From contig NZ_MRDL01000003.1 in assembly GCF_002008365.1 (NCBI RefSeq), positions 62,001 to 126,000 of the forward strand: 64,000 nucleotides of DNA. The letters are read 5' to 3'. A model generated the notes under the pieces. It had not been told where the DNA came from, made no database searches, and was given only the letters and a program-made list of their open reading frames with translations. Position numbers and translations under genes: made by a program. The stretch is from Rhizobium leguminosarum bv. viciae USDA 2370 (GTDB lineage: Bacteria; Pseudomonadota; Alphaproteobacteria; Rhizobiales; Rhizobiaceae). The first letter of the stretch is position 1, and every line of letters starts with the position of its first letter. Positions 45,742 through 54,110 of the stretch are shown here, piece after piece.

Positions 45742-47100
45742 ATGAAGACCATGCAGATCTATGCCTTCGACATGAACTGCGTCGGGCACATCAACCACGG
45801 CCTGTGGACGCATCCGCGCGACCGCTCAGCGCATTATACCGATCTCGACTACTGGACCGAGCTTGCCAAGACCGCCGAACGCGGCAAGCTGGACGGCATC
45901 TTCATGGCCGATATAGTCGGTGTCTATGACGTCTACAGGGGCAGTCCGTCGCCGGTGATCGAGACGGGCGCGCAGATCCCGGTCAATGATCCGCTGATCC
46001 CGATTTCGGCGATGGCTTATGTGACGAAACATCTGGGTTTCGGCGTCACCGTCAACACCACCTATGAGCCACCCTTCCTGCTGGCGCGGCGCATGTCGAC
46101 GCTCGATCACCTGACCAAGGGACGGATTGGCTGGAACATCGTCACCGGCTATCTCGACAGTGCCGCCCGCAGCATGGGTTTCGACAAGCTGCCGGAACAT
46201 GATGCGCGCTACGACGCCGCCGAAGAATATCTCGAGATCCTCTACAAGCTCTGGGAAGGGAGCTGGGACGACGATGCGGTACTGCGTGACAAGGCAGGCG
46301 GCATCTATGCCGATCCCTCCAAAGTGCGCACTGTTCGTCACGACGGCAAATATTACCGGATGGAAGGCATCCATCTTTCCGAGCCCTCGCCGCAGCGCAC
46401 GCCCCTGCTCTTTCAGGCCGGCGCCTCGGCACGCGGGCGGGATTTCGCCGCGCGCCACGCCGAATGCGTCTTCATCGCGGGGCCCAATCCCAAGGCGGCC
46501 AGGTCGACCGTCGATGCGCTGCGGGCGAAGGCGGAGGAATTCGGCCGCGGCGCCGACGCATTGAAAATCCTGAGCCTGATCACTATTGTCGTCGGGCGGA
46601 CGGAGAAGGAAGCACGGGACAAGCTGGAGGGGTACCGCCGCCATGCGAGCGTCGAGGCCTCGCTTGCGCATTACTCCGCCTCCGTCGGTATCGACTTTTC
46701 GAAGTATGGATTGGACGACGTCATCGACCAGAGCTCGACCAACGCCAATCAATCCGCACTTGCGGCCATCACGAAACAGGCGGCGAAGCCGGTAACGTTG
46801 CGTGACATCATCGACCAGATGGTACTGGGCAGCCGGATGAAGCCGATGGTTGGCTCGCCGGAGCAGATCGCCGATCATCTGGCGACATGGATCGAAGAGG
46901 GTGGCATCGACGGCTTCAATCTGGCGCGGACAGTGGCGCCGGAAAGCCTGCGCGATTTCGTCGACCTGGTCGTCCCGGTGTTACAGGAGCGCGGCATCTT
47001 CAAGGCGGACTATGCTGCAGGACCCTTGCGGCAGAAGCTTTTCGGCGGCGGGAACGGCAGGTTGCCCGCCGCTCATCCCGCCGTCCAATTCCGGCGCTGA
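45742..47100 (+). CDS. LLM-class flavin-dependent monooxygenase (NtaA/SnaA/DszA type)
   Basis: 452 residues from ATG 45742; a TTG at 45709 extends the frame. The luciferase-like TIM barrel is clear: GHINHGLWTHPRDRS, LDGIFMADIVGVYD, GRIGWNIVTGYLDSAARSMG and PLLFQAGASARGRDFAARHA. The family uses FMNH2 supplied by a separate reductase to oxidise organosulfur or aminopolycarboxylate compounds. It converges on the MetNIQ transporter genes, and an FMN reductase gene lies 3 kb away at 49994, so oxidation of an organosulfur source is the best guess. Substrate identity is not evident. Confidence 0.88.
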   Translation: MKTMQIYAFDMNCVGHINHGLWTHPRDRSAHYTDLDYWTELAKTAERGKLDGIFMADIVGVYDVYRGSPSPVIETGAQIPVNDPLIPISAMAYVTKHLGFGVTVNTTYEPPFLLARRMSTLDHLTKGRIGWNIVTGYLDSAARSMGFDKLPEHDARYDAAEEYLEILYKLWEGSWDDDAVLRDKAGGIYADPSKVRTVRHDGKYYRMEGIHLSEPSPQRTPLLFQAGASARGRDFAARHAECVFIAGPNPKAARSTVDALRAKAEEFGRGADALKILSLITIVVGRTEKEARDKLEGYRRHASVEASLAHYSASVGIDFSKYGLDDVIDQSSTNANQSALAAITKQAAKPVTLRDIIDQMVLGSRMKPMVGSPEQIADHLATWIEEGGIDGFNLARTVAPESLRDFVDLVVPVLQERGIFKADYAAGPLRQKLFGGGNGRLPAAHPAVQFRR

Positions 47101-47101
47101 T

Positions 47102-47755
47102 TTATCGGTGGTCCAGCCTGGCGACCAGCCGGTCGCCAAGCCACTGGATGCCGCAGACGAGCACGATGAGGACGGCCACCACCGCGATCATCACACTGGT
47201 TTCGAAACGCTGATAGCCATAGCGGATGGCGAGATCGCCAAGGCCGCCGGCGCCGATCGCGCCCGCCATGGCCGAGGCGCCGATCAGCGTCACCAGCGTG
47301 ACGGTGAAACCGGCGACGATGCCAGGCAGCGCTTCGGGCACCAGCACCTCGCGGATGATTGTCCAGCGGTTGCCGCCCATGGCGCGCACGGCATCGATCA
47401 GCCCGCGGTCGACCTCGCGCAGGGACACTTCGGCGATGCGGGCGTAATAGGGCGTTGCGGCGATGGCGAGCGGCACGATGGCCGCCCAGGTGCCGAGCGC
47501 GGTGCCGACGATCAGCCGCGTCAGCGGAATCAGCGCCACCAGCAGGATGATGAAGGGCACCGAGCGGAAGCCGTTGATGACCCCGCCGAGCACGCGGTTG
47601 ATCCAGAGGTTTTCGGCAATGCCGCCGCGCGCCGTCGCGACCAGAGCAAGGCCGAGCGGCAGGCCGGCGACGAGCGAAATCACTCCCGAGGCGACGGTCA
47701 TCAGGATCGTCTCCCAAAGGGAGCGAATAAGCAGTTCAAGCATGATCGGTGTCAT
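47102..47755 (-). CDS. metI: D/L-methionine ABC transporter permease
   Basis: 217 residues from ATG 47755; GAGG lies 11 bases upstream, and a TTG six bases earlier is possible. Five hydrophobic segments and the MetI EAA-like loop ALPGIVAGFTVTLVTLIGAS match methionine permeases (MLELLIRSLWETILMTVASG at the start). It overlaps the end of metN by 20 bp. With MetN and MetQ it imports methionine or related sulfur compounds. The stop is 1 bp from the end of the convergent monooxygenase gene. Confidence 0.93.
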   Translation of the reverse strand: MTPIMLELLIRSLWETILMTVASGVISLVAGLPLGLALVATARGGIAENLWINRVLGGVINGFRSVPFIILLVALIPLTRLIVGTALGTWAAIVPLAIAATPYYARIAEVSLREVDRGLIDAVRAMGGNRWTIIREVLVPEALPGIVAGFTVTLVTLIGASAMAGAIGAGGLGDLAIRYGYQRFETSVMIAVVAVLIVLVCGIQWLGDRLVARLDHR

Positions 47756-48821
47756 AACCAAGCACCTCCACCCGGGCGGACCGGGCCGTCAGGAATTGTT
47801 CGACCTTTCCGGCAAGCGCGGGGTCGCGCGCGGGAACGGCGATGAAGAACCGCGCCACCGGCTGGTTCTGGATGTGGTCGATGCCGCCATGGACGAGGCG
47901 GAAGGAATGCGGCAGCGCCGCCGAGAGTTCGGCAAACAGCGCGCCCTGCGCCTGCGGCCCGGCGAGATCGACGCTGAGGATCGCTTCGCTTCCCGCCGTC
48001 GCCGACAGCCGGCCGGCGATATGCTCAGGAAGCTGCGGCCGGATGCCGCCGAGCAGGCTCCCGGTGATATCAGCCTGCGGGTTGGCGAAGATCGACCAGA
48101 CCTGTCCCTCCTCGACGATCCGCCCGGCATCGATGACCGCGACGCGATCGGCAATGCCGCGGACCACTTCCATCTCATGGGTGATCAGCAGAATGGTCAG
48201 CCCGAGCTTACGGTTGATGTCCTTGAGCAGCGCCAGGATCGACCGGGTCGTTTCCGGATCGAGCGCCGATGTCGCCTCGTCGGACAACAGCAGTGCCGGG
48301 CGTGCCGCGAGCGCCCGGGCGATGCCGACGCGTTGTTTCTGGCCACCGGACAGCGATGAGGGATAGGCCTTCGCCTTGTCGGCAAGACCGACGAGCTCGA
48401 GCAGCTCATGCGCCCGTTTCAGGCGCTCACTCTTTGCAAGACCCTCGATCTTCAGCGGCAGCGCGACGTTTTCCTCGACGGTCTTGGCGGAAAGCAGATT
48501 GAAATGCTGGAAGATCATGCCGATGCGGCGGCGCAGCGGCTGCAGCTCCTGTTCTGAAAGTCCGGTGATATCTCGGCCTTCGATGAGGATCTCGCCGCTA
48601 TCGGCGCGCTCCAGGCCGTTCAAGCAGCGGATCAGCGTCGATTTACCGGCGCCGCTGCGGCCGATGATGCCGAGGATTTCGCCTCTCTTCACCGTCAGCG
48701 AAATGCCGTCGAGTGCTGCAGTGGTTCCGAACCGCCGCTTCACGTCGGTCAGCCTCACCACCTCTTCGGTCGCCGTTTGCGGCTCTGCCTCGATCGCCGT
48801 GGTGGAAACAAAGGAATTCAT
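47736..48821 (-). CDS. metN: D/L-methionine ABC transporter ATPase
   Basis: 361 residues from ATG 48821 (AAGGAAAAACAC ahead); the open frame upstream to 48914 overlaps the intergenic space. Walker A is GRSGAGKST, the signature LSGGQKQR, Walker B LLSDEATSALD. After the ATPase the last ~90 residues form the NIL/ACT-like domain that senses methionine and inhibits transport. An unusually long N-terminal tail (~28 residues, NSFVSTTAIEAEPQTATEE) precedes the domain. Confidence 0.94.
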   Translation of the reverse strand: MNSFVSTTAIEAEPQTATEEVVRLTDVKRRFGTTAALDGISLTVKRGEILGIIGRSGAGKSTLIRCLNGLERADSGEILIEGRDITGLSEQELQPLRRRIGMIFQHFNLLSAKTVEENVALPLKIEGLAKSERLKRAHELLELVGLADKAKAYPSSLSGGQKQRVGIARALAARPALLLSDEATSALDPETTRSILALLKDINRKLGLTILLITHEMEVVRGIADRVAVIDAGRIVEEGQVWSIFANPQADITGSLLGGIRPQLPEHIAGRLSATAGSEAILSVDLAGPQAQGALFAELSAALPHSFRLVHGGIDHIQNQPVARFFIAVPARDPALAGKVEQFLTARSARVEVLGYDTDHA

Positions 48822-48910
48822 GTGTTTTTCCTTACAAATGCTGAAGGCGGCCCGGGCAAAGAACGCCCGGACCGCCTCTCGGCAGGCCTTAACCCCAGCC
48901 CTGCTCCGGA

Positions 48911-49750
48911 TCAATAGGCGCTGAGACCCGTCCCCTTATAGACCTTGTCGAACTCGGCCTTGACGGTCTCGTTCTGATAAGAAGACACAAGCGTCTTGAC
49001 CCAGTCGGCATCCTTGTTCTCGTCCTTGACGGCGATGAAGTTGCGGTATGGATTGTCGGCGATCGGCTCCTGGGCAATGCGTTCGGCCGGAGAAAGACCG
49101 CTTTTCAACGCCCAGTCGGTGTTGACGATACCGGCATCCAGATCGTCGATCGAGCGGCCGACGATGCCGGCGTCGAGTTCCTTGATCTCGATCTTCTTCG
49201 GATTGTCGGTGACGTCGGCGACGGTCGCAAGAATACCGGTGTCGTCCTTGAGCTTGATCAGGCCTTCGTTCTGGAGAACGCGCAGCGCACGGCCCTCGTT
49301 CGAGGGATCGTTCGGCACGCCGATGACGGCACCTTCCGGGATCTCGGCGACGGACTTGTACTTCTTGGTGTAAAGGCCGATTGGCCAGACCCCGGTATAA
49401 CCGACGCGAACGATGTGATAACCGTGCTGCTTGATCTGGTTGTCGAGATAGGGCTGGTGCTGGAAGGCGTTGGCGTCGAGTTCGCCGCGTTCCAGCGCTT
49501 CATTCGGCTGCGTATAGTCGTTGAAGGTGATGGTCTCGATCTTGAGACCCTTCTTCGCCGCCTCGCTCGCGACCACGCGCCAGATGTCCTCCTCCTCGCC
49601 GGCCATGATGCCGACCTTGATCGACTTGTCCTCGGCAAAGGAAGGAGCGGGTGCTGCAAAGGCAAAGAGTGCGGCAGCGGAAACGGCCACGGCGGCAAGA
49701 GCCGCCCGGCGCGAAAGGTGGAAGCCGTGAAGATTTTTGTTCTTGATCAT
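48911..49750 (-). CDS. metQ: Methionine ABC transporter substrate-binding protein (NlpA family)
   Basis: 279 residues from ATG 49750. The leader has a basic start, an RR pair (HLSRRAALAAVAVSAAALFA) and a predicted cut after SFA, with no lipobox cysteine, so it should be a soluble periplasmic protein rather than a lipoprotein. The mature part has IKVGIMAGEEEDIWRVVASE and NAFQHQPYLDNQ, the NlpA-family core binding methionine. It is the first gene of metQNI. No SAM riboswitch was recognised upstream. Confidence 0.93.
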   Translation of the reverse strand: MIKNKNLHGFHLSRRAALAAVAVSAAALFAFAAPAPSFAEDKSIKVGIMAGEEEDIWRVVASEAAKKGLKIETITFNDYTQPNEALERGELDANAFQHQPYLDNQIKQHGYHIVRVGYTGVWPIGLYTKKYKSVAEIPEGAVIGVPNDPSNEGRALRVLQNEGLIKLKDDTGILATVADVTDNPKKIEIKELDAGIVGRSIDDLDAGIVNTDWALKSGLSPAERIAQEPIADNPYRNFIAVKDENKDADWVKTLVSSYQNETVKAEFDKVYKGTGLSAY

Positions 49751-49948
49751 TTTATATCCCGTCTGACTGAATGAGGCCAACGCCCCGAGCAGGCCGATCA
49801 TTGCAAATGCGCGTATCGGAGGCGAAGCACGAATGTCTGATGTGGAAGAAGGGCTGGAAAAACTCTTGCCCTGCCATTGCTATCGGCAGGATAAATTTCC
49901 ATCAAATTTGTGGACTATGACGACTTGAAAAGGACAGTCTTAAAACGA

Positions 49949-49973
49949 AAACGGCGCCTCCATGGCGCCGTTT
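49949..49973 (-). terminator. Terminator of the FMN reductase gene
   Basis: On the minus strand AAACGGCGCC and GGCGCCGTTT pair around a 5-base loop, followed by TCGTTTT. It lies 20 bp after the reductase stop. Confidence 0.85.
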
Positions 49974-49993
49974 CAAGCCTATCCCGACATTCT

Positions 49994-50554
49994 TCATTCG
50001 GCAGCGATAAGCGCTTGATTCCGGCTGGGGAAGAAGGCCGTGAGCTCGCCGATGACCTCCCCGATCCGATTGGAAAGCGGGTCGGATGAGACACGGTAAT
50101 TGGTGAAGTCACGGTCGGACGCGTAAACGGCGGTCGGCAGCGTGTGCGCCATGAAGAAACCGAAGAGCGGGCGAAGCTGGTGCTCGACCATCAGCGCGTG
50201 CCGGTCGCCGCCGCCGGTCGCGGTGATGATGATCGGCTTGGCGCGCAGCTCATGCGGGTCGATCAAGTCGATCAGATGCTTGAAGAGGCCGGGATAGCTG
50301 CCCTTGTAAGTTGGCGCTCCGATGACCAGCACGTCGGCATTGACGATGTCGTCGATGACTTCCTTGGCGCGACTGTCGAGATCGTCACGGCGCAGCGCCT
50401 GGCCAAGCGAAGGGCCGACATCGGTCAGGTCGTAGATGGTGTTGTCGAAGCCGTATTTCTCGGCGGCGAGACCAGCAATGTTTTCAACAAGCGCAAAGGT
50501 CTTCGAGGGGCGGTTGAAACTACCCGCAAGGCCGACCAGTTTGGGAGCAGACAT
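49994..50554 (-). CDS. NAD(P)H-dependent FMN reductase (SsuE/MsuE type)
   Basis: 186 residues from ATG 50554 (AAGGAAATGGC ahead; an upstream ATG at 50569 lies on the ribosome site). The flavodoxin-like fold shows LVGLAGSFNRPSKTFALVEN at the phosphate-binding loop and VIGAPTYKGSYPGLFKHLID, the FMN-binding loop of SsuE/MsuE reductases. It supplies reduced FMN to two-component monooxygenases that release sulfite from sulfonates. The flavin monooxygenase at 45742 is the obvious partner in this window. Confidence 0.9.
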   Translation of the reverse strand: MSAPKLVGLAGSFNRPSKTFALVENIAGLAAEKYGFDNTIYDLTDVGPSLGQALRRDDLDSRAKEVIDDIVNADVLVIGAPTYKGSYPGLFKHLIDLIDPHELRAKPIIITATGGGDRHALMVEHQLRPLFGFFMAHTLPTAVYASDRDFTNYRVSSDPLSNRIGEVIGELTAFFPSRNQALIAAE

Positions 50555-50608
50555 GCCATTTCCTTCCAATATCGTGCCGAAACCGACGTCATTATTGGAC
50601 GAATATTA

Positions 50609-50621
50609 TCTATAAAAATAG
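50609..50621 (-). promoter_or_regulatory. TTTTATAGATAATA-like motif before the FMN reductase
   Basis: On the minus strand CTATTTTTATAGATAATATT precedes the reductase. It resembles the element upstream of the TauD-type gene (TTTTATAGATTATA), though here the CTAT/ATAG arms are 4 rather than 7 bases apart. It may be a sulfur-starvation site or an AT-rich promoter by chance. Confidence 0.3.
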
Positions 50622-50773
50622 TGGATTAAAGGAATGGTGATCCCTCTTCCCCATATGAGGAGAAAAATACGTTCGGGCCTGTGGGCGATGGCGACGTGCG
50701 AAACTGCATGATGCATCGAACCGGAGTGTCGGTGACATTCCGGCTCGATCGATTGTCCGTAAGCGGTATCGCC

Positions 50774-51976
50774 TCAGACTGGTTTCCGCTTGGGAATACG
50801 CGGCAGGAAGACTGTCAGGAGACCGAGCAGCGGCAGGTAGGAGCAGATGCGGTAGACGAAATCGATGCCGTGGGTATCGGCGAAATCGCCGAGCAGCGCA
50901 GCACCAAGCCCCCCTGCCCCAAATGCGAAGCCGAAGAAGACGCCGGCAATCAGCCCGACGCGCCCGGGCACCAGTTCCTGTGCGAAGACGACGATGGCCG
51001 AGAAGGCCGAAGCGAAGATCAGGCCGATGACGATGCTGAGCACGCCTGTCCAGAAGAGGTTTGCATAGGGAAGCAAGAGTGCGAAAGGAATGACACCAAG
51101 GATCGAGAACCAGATGACGAAACGTGCGCCGAAGCGATCGCCGATCGGCCCGCCGAGGAACGTGCCGACGGCGACCGAGCCAAGGAAGAGGAAGAGCATC
51201 AGCTGTGCCTGCTGCACGCTGAGCGCGAACTTGTCGATGACATAGAAGGTGAAGTAGCTCGACACGCTGGCCATGTAGACATTCTTCGTTGCCGTCAGCA
51301 GCACGAGAATCAGCAGCGCCCAGATGACCCGGTTCTGCGGCAGCGGCAGGGTCCGGCTTATTGCTGGCTTGCTGGCATTCTGGCGCCTGTGACTCATGTA
51401 CCAGTTGCCGACCCAGCTCAGCACGACCATGCCGACCATAGCGATGGCGGCGAACCAGGAGACGCTGTGCTGGCCGAGCGGCAGCACGATGAAGGCGGCA
51501 AGCAGCGGACCGATCGCCTGGCCGGCATTGCCACCGACCTGGAAGAAGGATTGCGCGAAACCGTGGCGACCGCCGGAGGCAAGACGGGCCACGCGCGAAG
51601 ATTCCGGGTGGAAGACTGCCGAGCCGAAGCCGATCAGGCTTGCGGCAACCAGCAGCAGTTCGAAACTGCCGGCATTGCCGAGCAGGATGAGGCCGCAAAA
51701 GGTACTCGCCATACCGACCGGCAGCGAATAGGGCATCGGCCAGCGGTCGGTGACGATACCGACCAGCGGCTGCAGCAGCGAAGCCGTGACCTGGAAAGTC
51801 ATGGTGAGGAGGCCGATCTGCACAAAATCGAGATCGTAGTTCGCCTTGAACAGCGGATAGAGCGAGGCGAGCAGTGACTGCATGATGTCATTCAGCATGT
51901 GGCAGAAGCTGACCGCCATGAGGATGGACATCGTTGTTTTTTCGAAACGGGGCGCGCTCTCGGCAACGGTTGCCAT
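50774..51976 (-). CDS. MFS transporter, fosmidomycin-resistance (Fsr) type
   Basis: 400 residues from ATG 51976 (AGGAGAAGCATTG ahead). Twelve hydrophobic helices are visible. The N-terminal HMLNDIMQSLLASLYPLFKA, FGSAVFHPESSRVARLASGG and FFQVGGNAGQAIGPL are typical of the Fsr branch of the major facilitator family, which exports fosmidomycin and other small molecules. The gene is monocistronic, and the physiological substrate is not evident. Confidence 0.9.
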   Translation of the reverse strand: MATVAESAPRFEKTTMSILMAVSFCHMLNDIMQSLLASLYPLFKANYDLDFVQIGLLTMTFQVTASLLQPLVGIVTDRWPMPYSLPVGMASTFCGLILLGNAGSFELLLVAASLIGFGSAVFHPESSRVARLASGGRHGFAQSFFQVGGNAGQAIGPLLAAFIVLPLGQHSVSWFAAIAMVGMVVLSWVGNWYMSHRRQNASKPAISRTLPLPQNRVIWALLILVLLTATKNVYMASVSSYFTFYVIDKFALSVQQAQLMLFLFLGSVAVGTFLGGPIGDRFGARFVIWFSILGVIPFALLLPYANLFWTGVLSIVIGLIFASAFSAIVVFAQELVPGRVGLIAGVFFGFAFGAGGLGAALLGDFADTHGIDFVYRICSYLPLLGLLTVFLPRIPKRKPV

Positions 51977-52331
51977 CAATGCTTCTCCTGCACAGGCCCG
52001 GCCGGTGCCGTGCCACGTCGCTTTGTTCGATGGATTTTCGGGCGATCGGGGCTGGGAAGACTCTCGGGCGACGGTCGCTGAAGTGGATTTAGCGTAAGCC
52101 GGGACGCAATTACAGCCCAGTTCTATCCGTATTGGTACGGATTTTGTTCGATTTTCTCTCCGGACAAGTGATTTCTGCCTAACTTAACGTCTTTCCAGGC
52201 GGGCTTTCATATCACAGTCGGTCGCGATCATCACATATCCAGTATGCTATGTGAAAACAACCATGGAAAAGCCATGCAGGGGATACTACAGCTTCCCCGA
52301 TTGAAAAAGCGATCGAGGCTGAAAACACACG
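51977..52331. promoter_or_regulatory. Intergenic region with two inverted repeats
   Basis: This 355-bp divergent space holds ATCCGTA-TTGG-TACGGAT (52125-52142), a perfect 7-bp dyad followed by TTTGTTCG, and CACATA...TATGTG (52234-52255), a second dyad about 80 bp before the XRE gene. Either could be an operator for the exporter or regulator. No small gene or RNA was recognised. Confidence 0.4.
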
Positions 52332-52790
52332 ATGAATGTCAAGACAGCGAATGCGATAGACAGCTATGTCGGAGCGCGCATAAGAATGCGTCGGCAGTTG
52401 CTCGGGATGAGCCAGGAACGGCTTGCCGAGCAGATCGGCGTGACCTTTCAGCAGGTTCAGAAATACGAGAAGGGCATCAACCGCATCGGCGCGAGCCGTC
52501 TGCAGCGGATCGCCGATGTGCTTCACACGTCGGTGAGTTTCTTCTTCGAACAGGAGAACTCCGAGCCGTTGACGCTGCAAGGGCTGGATCTGTCGGCGAA
52601 TACTGATCCAGTTGCCGAATTCCTGCGAACGAAAGAGGGATTGGCGCTCAATCGCGCCTTTCTGAAGATTGCCGACCGAAATATCCGCGAAACGGTCATC
52701 GCGCTGGTGAAGGCGATGGCGCAGGCGGAAAGTCGCGGCGTAACATTGGGAGCCTCCGTAGCGGATATCACTCTTCCGCTCGGAGAATAG
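52332..52790 (+). CDS. XRE-family helix-turn-helix regulator (PraR/SinR-like)
   Basis: 152 residues. The N-terminal ~75 form an HTH_3 domain: VGARIRMRRQLLGMSQERLA, EQIGVTFQQVQKYEKGINRI and GASRLQRIADVLHTSVSFFF. This is the layout of the PraR-type regulators common in rhizobia. The C-terminal half is helical (LRTKEGLALNRAFLKIADRN) and probably dimerises or senses a signal. It precedes a truncated regulator by 27 bp; targets are unknown. Confidence 0.88.
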   Translation: MNVKTANAIDSYVGARIRMRRQLLGMSQERLAEQIGVTFQQVQKYEKGINRIGASRLQRIADVLHTSVSFFFEQENSEPLTLQGLDLSANTDPVAEFLRTKEGLALNRAFLKIADRNIRETVIALVKAMAQAESRGVTLGASVADITLPLGE

Positions 52791-52817
52791 CCAGGGATAT
52801 CGGCAGGCAGTATCCGC

Positions 52818-53255
52818 ATGAAGCTCAGGCTCGAGTCATTTGGTGAGTTGCGGCTGATCGATCTGGCCGGGCAACCTGTGGCGTTCCCCGAAAAGGGTCT
52901 GCTTACGATTTGCTATTTGCTGGATCGTTATCTGCAGGAAAGAGCCGGGAGCGAATATCCGCGCTCGGCGTTGGCTCGGTTTCTGTGGGACAGCCATGAC
53001 AATCCCGACATCATGGCCAACCTGCGCAAGAGCATCTCACGCATTCAGGCGCGCCAGATCGAGCTCGGCACCGAACTTCTGGTCTTCACGGCGACCGGCG
53101 TACGGATCAAGCCGGATGCATTTGTTTGCGATCTTTCCGAGCTCGCCAACGCCGATATCGGAGGCTTTCTTGAAAAGCTGCGGCGGCTGGTTGGCGTCCT
53201 GCGCCAGGACTTCCTGGCTGTGCTCGCCGACCAAAGCGTCGGCGGACGGTTATGA
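52818..53255 (+). pseudogene. Truncated winged-helix (OmpR/SARP-type) regulator, N-terminal part
   Basis: 145 residues. The first ~115 resemble the DNA-binding N-terminus of BTAD/SARP-like regulators (MKLRLESFGELRLIDLAGQP, then GLLTICYLLDRYL and NLRKSISRIQARQIELGTEL). Such proteins normally continue into a large effector domain. Here the frame stops shortly after LRQDFLAVLADQSVGGR, where sequence of a different family begins in another frame (53251). It looks like the 5' part of a regulator cut by a deletion or recombination. A short functional protein is possible. Confidence 0.6.
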
Positions 53256-53445
53256 ACTCTTCGAATTTCAGACTGGCCCGTTCCTGATTGGTTCGAATGG
53301 GGGCCCGACCGCTTATGGATTAATCGGCGAAAATTTTATTTCGATTCCGTTTGTCTTTGCCGGCGCATGGTCAGATGAGGTCCGCGTGCTTGGAAAAACA
53401 TTCGACGAGTTCATTGAAGCCATTGAGGCGGGCGAAGGTTCATAG
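53251..53445 (+). pseudogene. SUKH (SMI1/KNR4)-like C-terminal remnant
   Basis: The frame from 53251 reads YELFEFQTGPFLIGSNGGPT, then AYGLIGENFISIPFVFAG and GKTFDEFIEAIEAGEG, ending at TAG 53443. GSNGG followed by a hydrophobic strand and a terminal F-x-E-F-I helix is the typical end of SUKH proteins, many of which are immunity proteins of polymorphic toxins. No start codon or N-terminal half is present. The fragment abuts the truncated regulator in a different frame, pointing to a deletion junction near 53245. Confidence 0.5.
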
Positions 53446-53769
53446 CGATCCGCATTGCCTGCCGGCACCTCCTTCATGGATGATGTCATAGCCGACAGCC
53501 ACTTCACCAACGCCGTTTCTGGGACGCCGGATTACTCGCGAAACCGAGACATTCGGTGGGTCAGCTGTTGGGCGGATATCGCGCCAAAGCGGGACCCGGC
53601 CCCCGGCAAACAGACCTCCTTTTAGGACGACAGAGTCCGAGGGTCTGCGACAGGCGCCTCCAGGGAACCCCAGCCGGTCCCAAGGAAGACGCCTACGATT
53701 GAGTGGGTGACGCGACGTGGGAACAGGCGCACTCAATCGATCTGCAGCAGGGAAGGTTCGGGATACGAA
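53446..53769. other. Intergenic region without recognised gene
   Basis: 324 bp after the SUKH remnant. It contains the hairpin CGATTGAGTG / CACTCAATCG (53696-53705 with 53730-53739, 24-base loop). A short plus-strand frame from ATG 53476 (about 50 codons) has no recognisable similarity. The region probably holds remnants around a recombination junction. Confidence 0.4.
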
Positions 53770-53920
53770 AAAGCCTGCCGCGGGAGGAGGTGCGGCAGGC
53801 TTTCTGAAAACCGAACAGCGACTGGGAGGAGGAGTGCCGCTGTTCCGACAGACGTCCCTTGGGAGGAGGATTGGGCCATCTGAAAGTCGAAGCTTTGCGG
53901 GAGGAGGTGCATTGCTTCGA
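53770..53920 (-). ncRNA. Tandem cuckoo-type small RNA hairpins with anti-Shine-Dalgarno loops
   Basis: On the minus strand four consecutive hairpins each expose CCTCCTCCC in the loop; plus-strand positions of the motif are 53782-53790, 53824-53832, 53861-53869 and 53899-53907, spaced 37-42 bp. Stems: TCGAAGC/GCTTCGA, a weaker imperfect one (53849-53882), GAACAGCG/CGCTGTTC, and a 12-bp GC-rich stem AAGCCTGCCGC/GCGGCAGGCTT followed by TTTTTC, which doubles as an intrinsic terminator. This is the architecture of the cuckoo/CcsR RNAs of alphaproteobacteria, found next to DUF1127 genes; a DUF1127 gene lies directly upstream. The loops could pair with ribosome sites or sponge a regulator. Confidence 0.85.
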
Positions 53921-54052
53921 TGGGTCTCATCATACACCGACCATGGATAGTGCCAATGCCTTATGCTGCACTGCAGCTATGCAAGAAATACAAGTCGGAT
54001 ATCTTGCAATACGAACGAGGATTAAACCGACCTAAGCCATGGCATTCGACGC

Positions 54053-54080
54053 AAAAACGCCCGCGTCAGGAGCGGGCGTC
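54053..54080 (-). terminator. Terminator between the DUF1127 gene and the hairpin array
   Basis: On the minus strand ACGCCCGC and GCGGGCGT pair around a short loop and are followed by TTTTTGC, 31 bp after the DUF1127 stop. The downstream RNAs therefore need read-through or their own promoter. Confidence 0.8.
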
Positions 54081-54110
54081 AAGCAGTATTAAATACCAAG
54101 TGCTGTGCGA

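Noticed and set aside
49751..49948. Possible SAM riboswitch before metQ
   Set aside because: I found none of the conserved SAM-I or SAM-II core strings in the leader.
53440..53937. 165-codon open frame on the minus strand
   Set aside because: It spans the four CCTCCTCCC hairpins and their terminator; the proline-rich translation is a by-product of these RNA elements.
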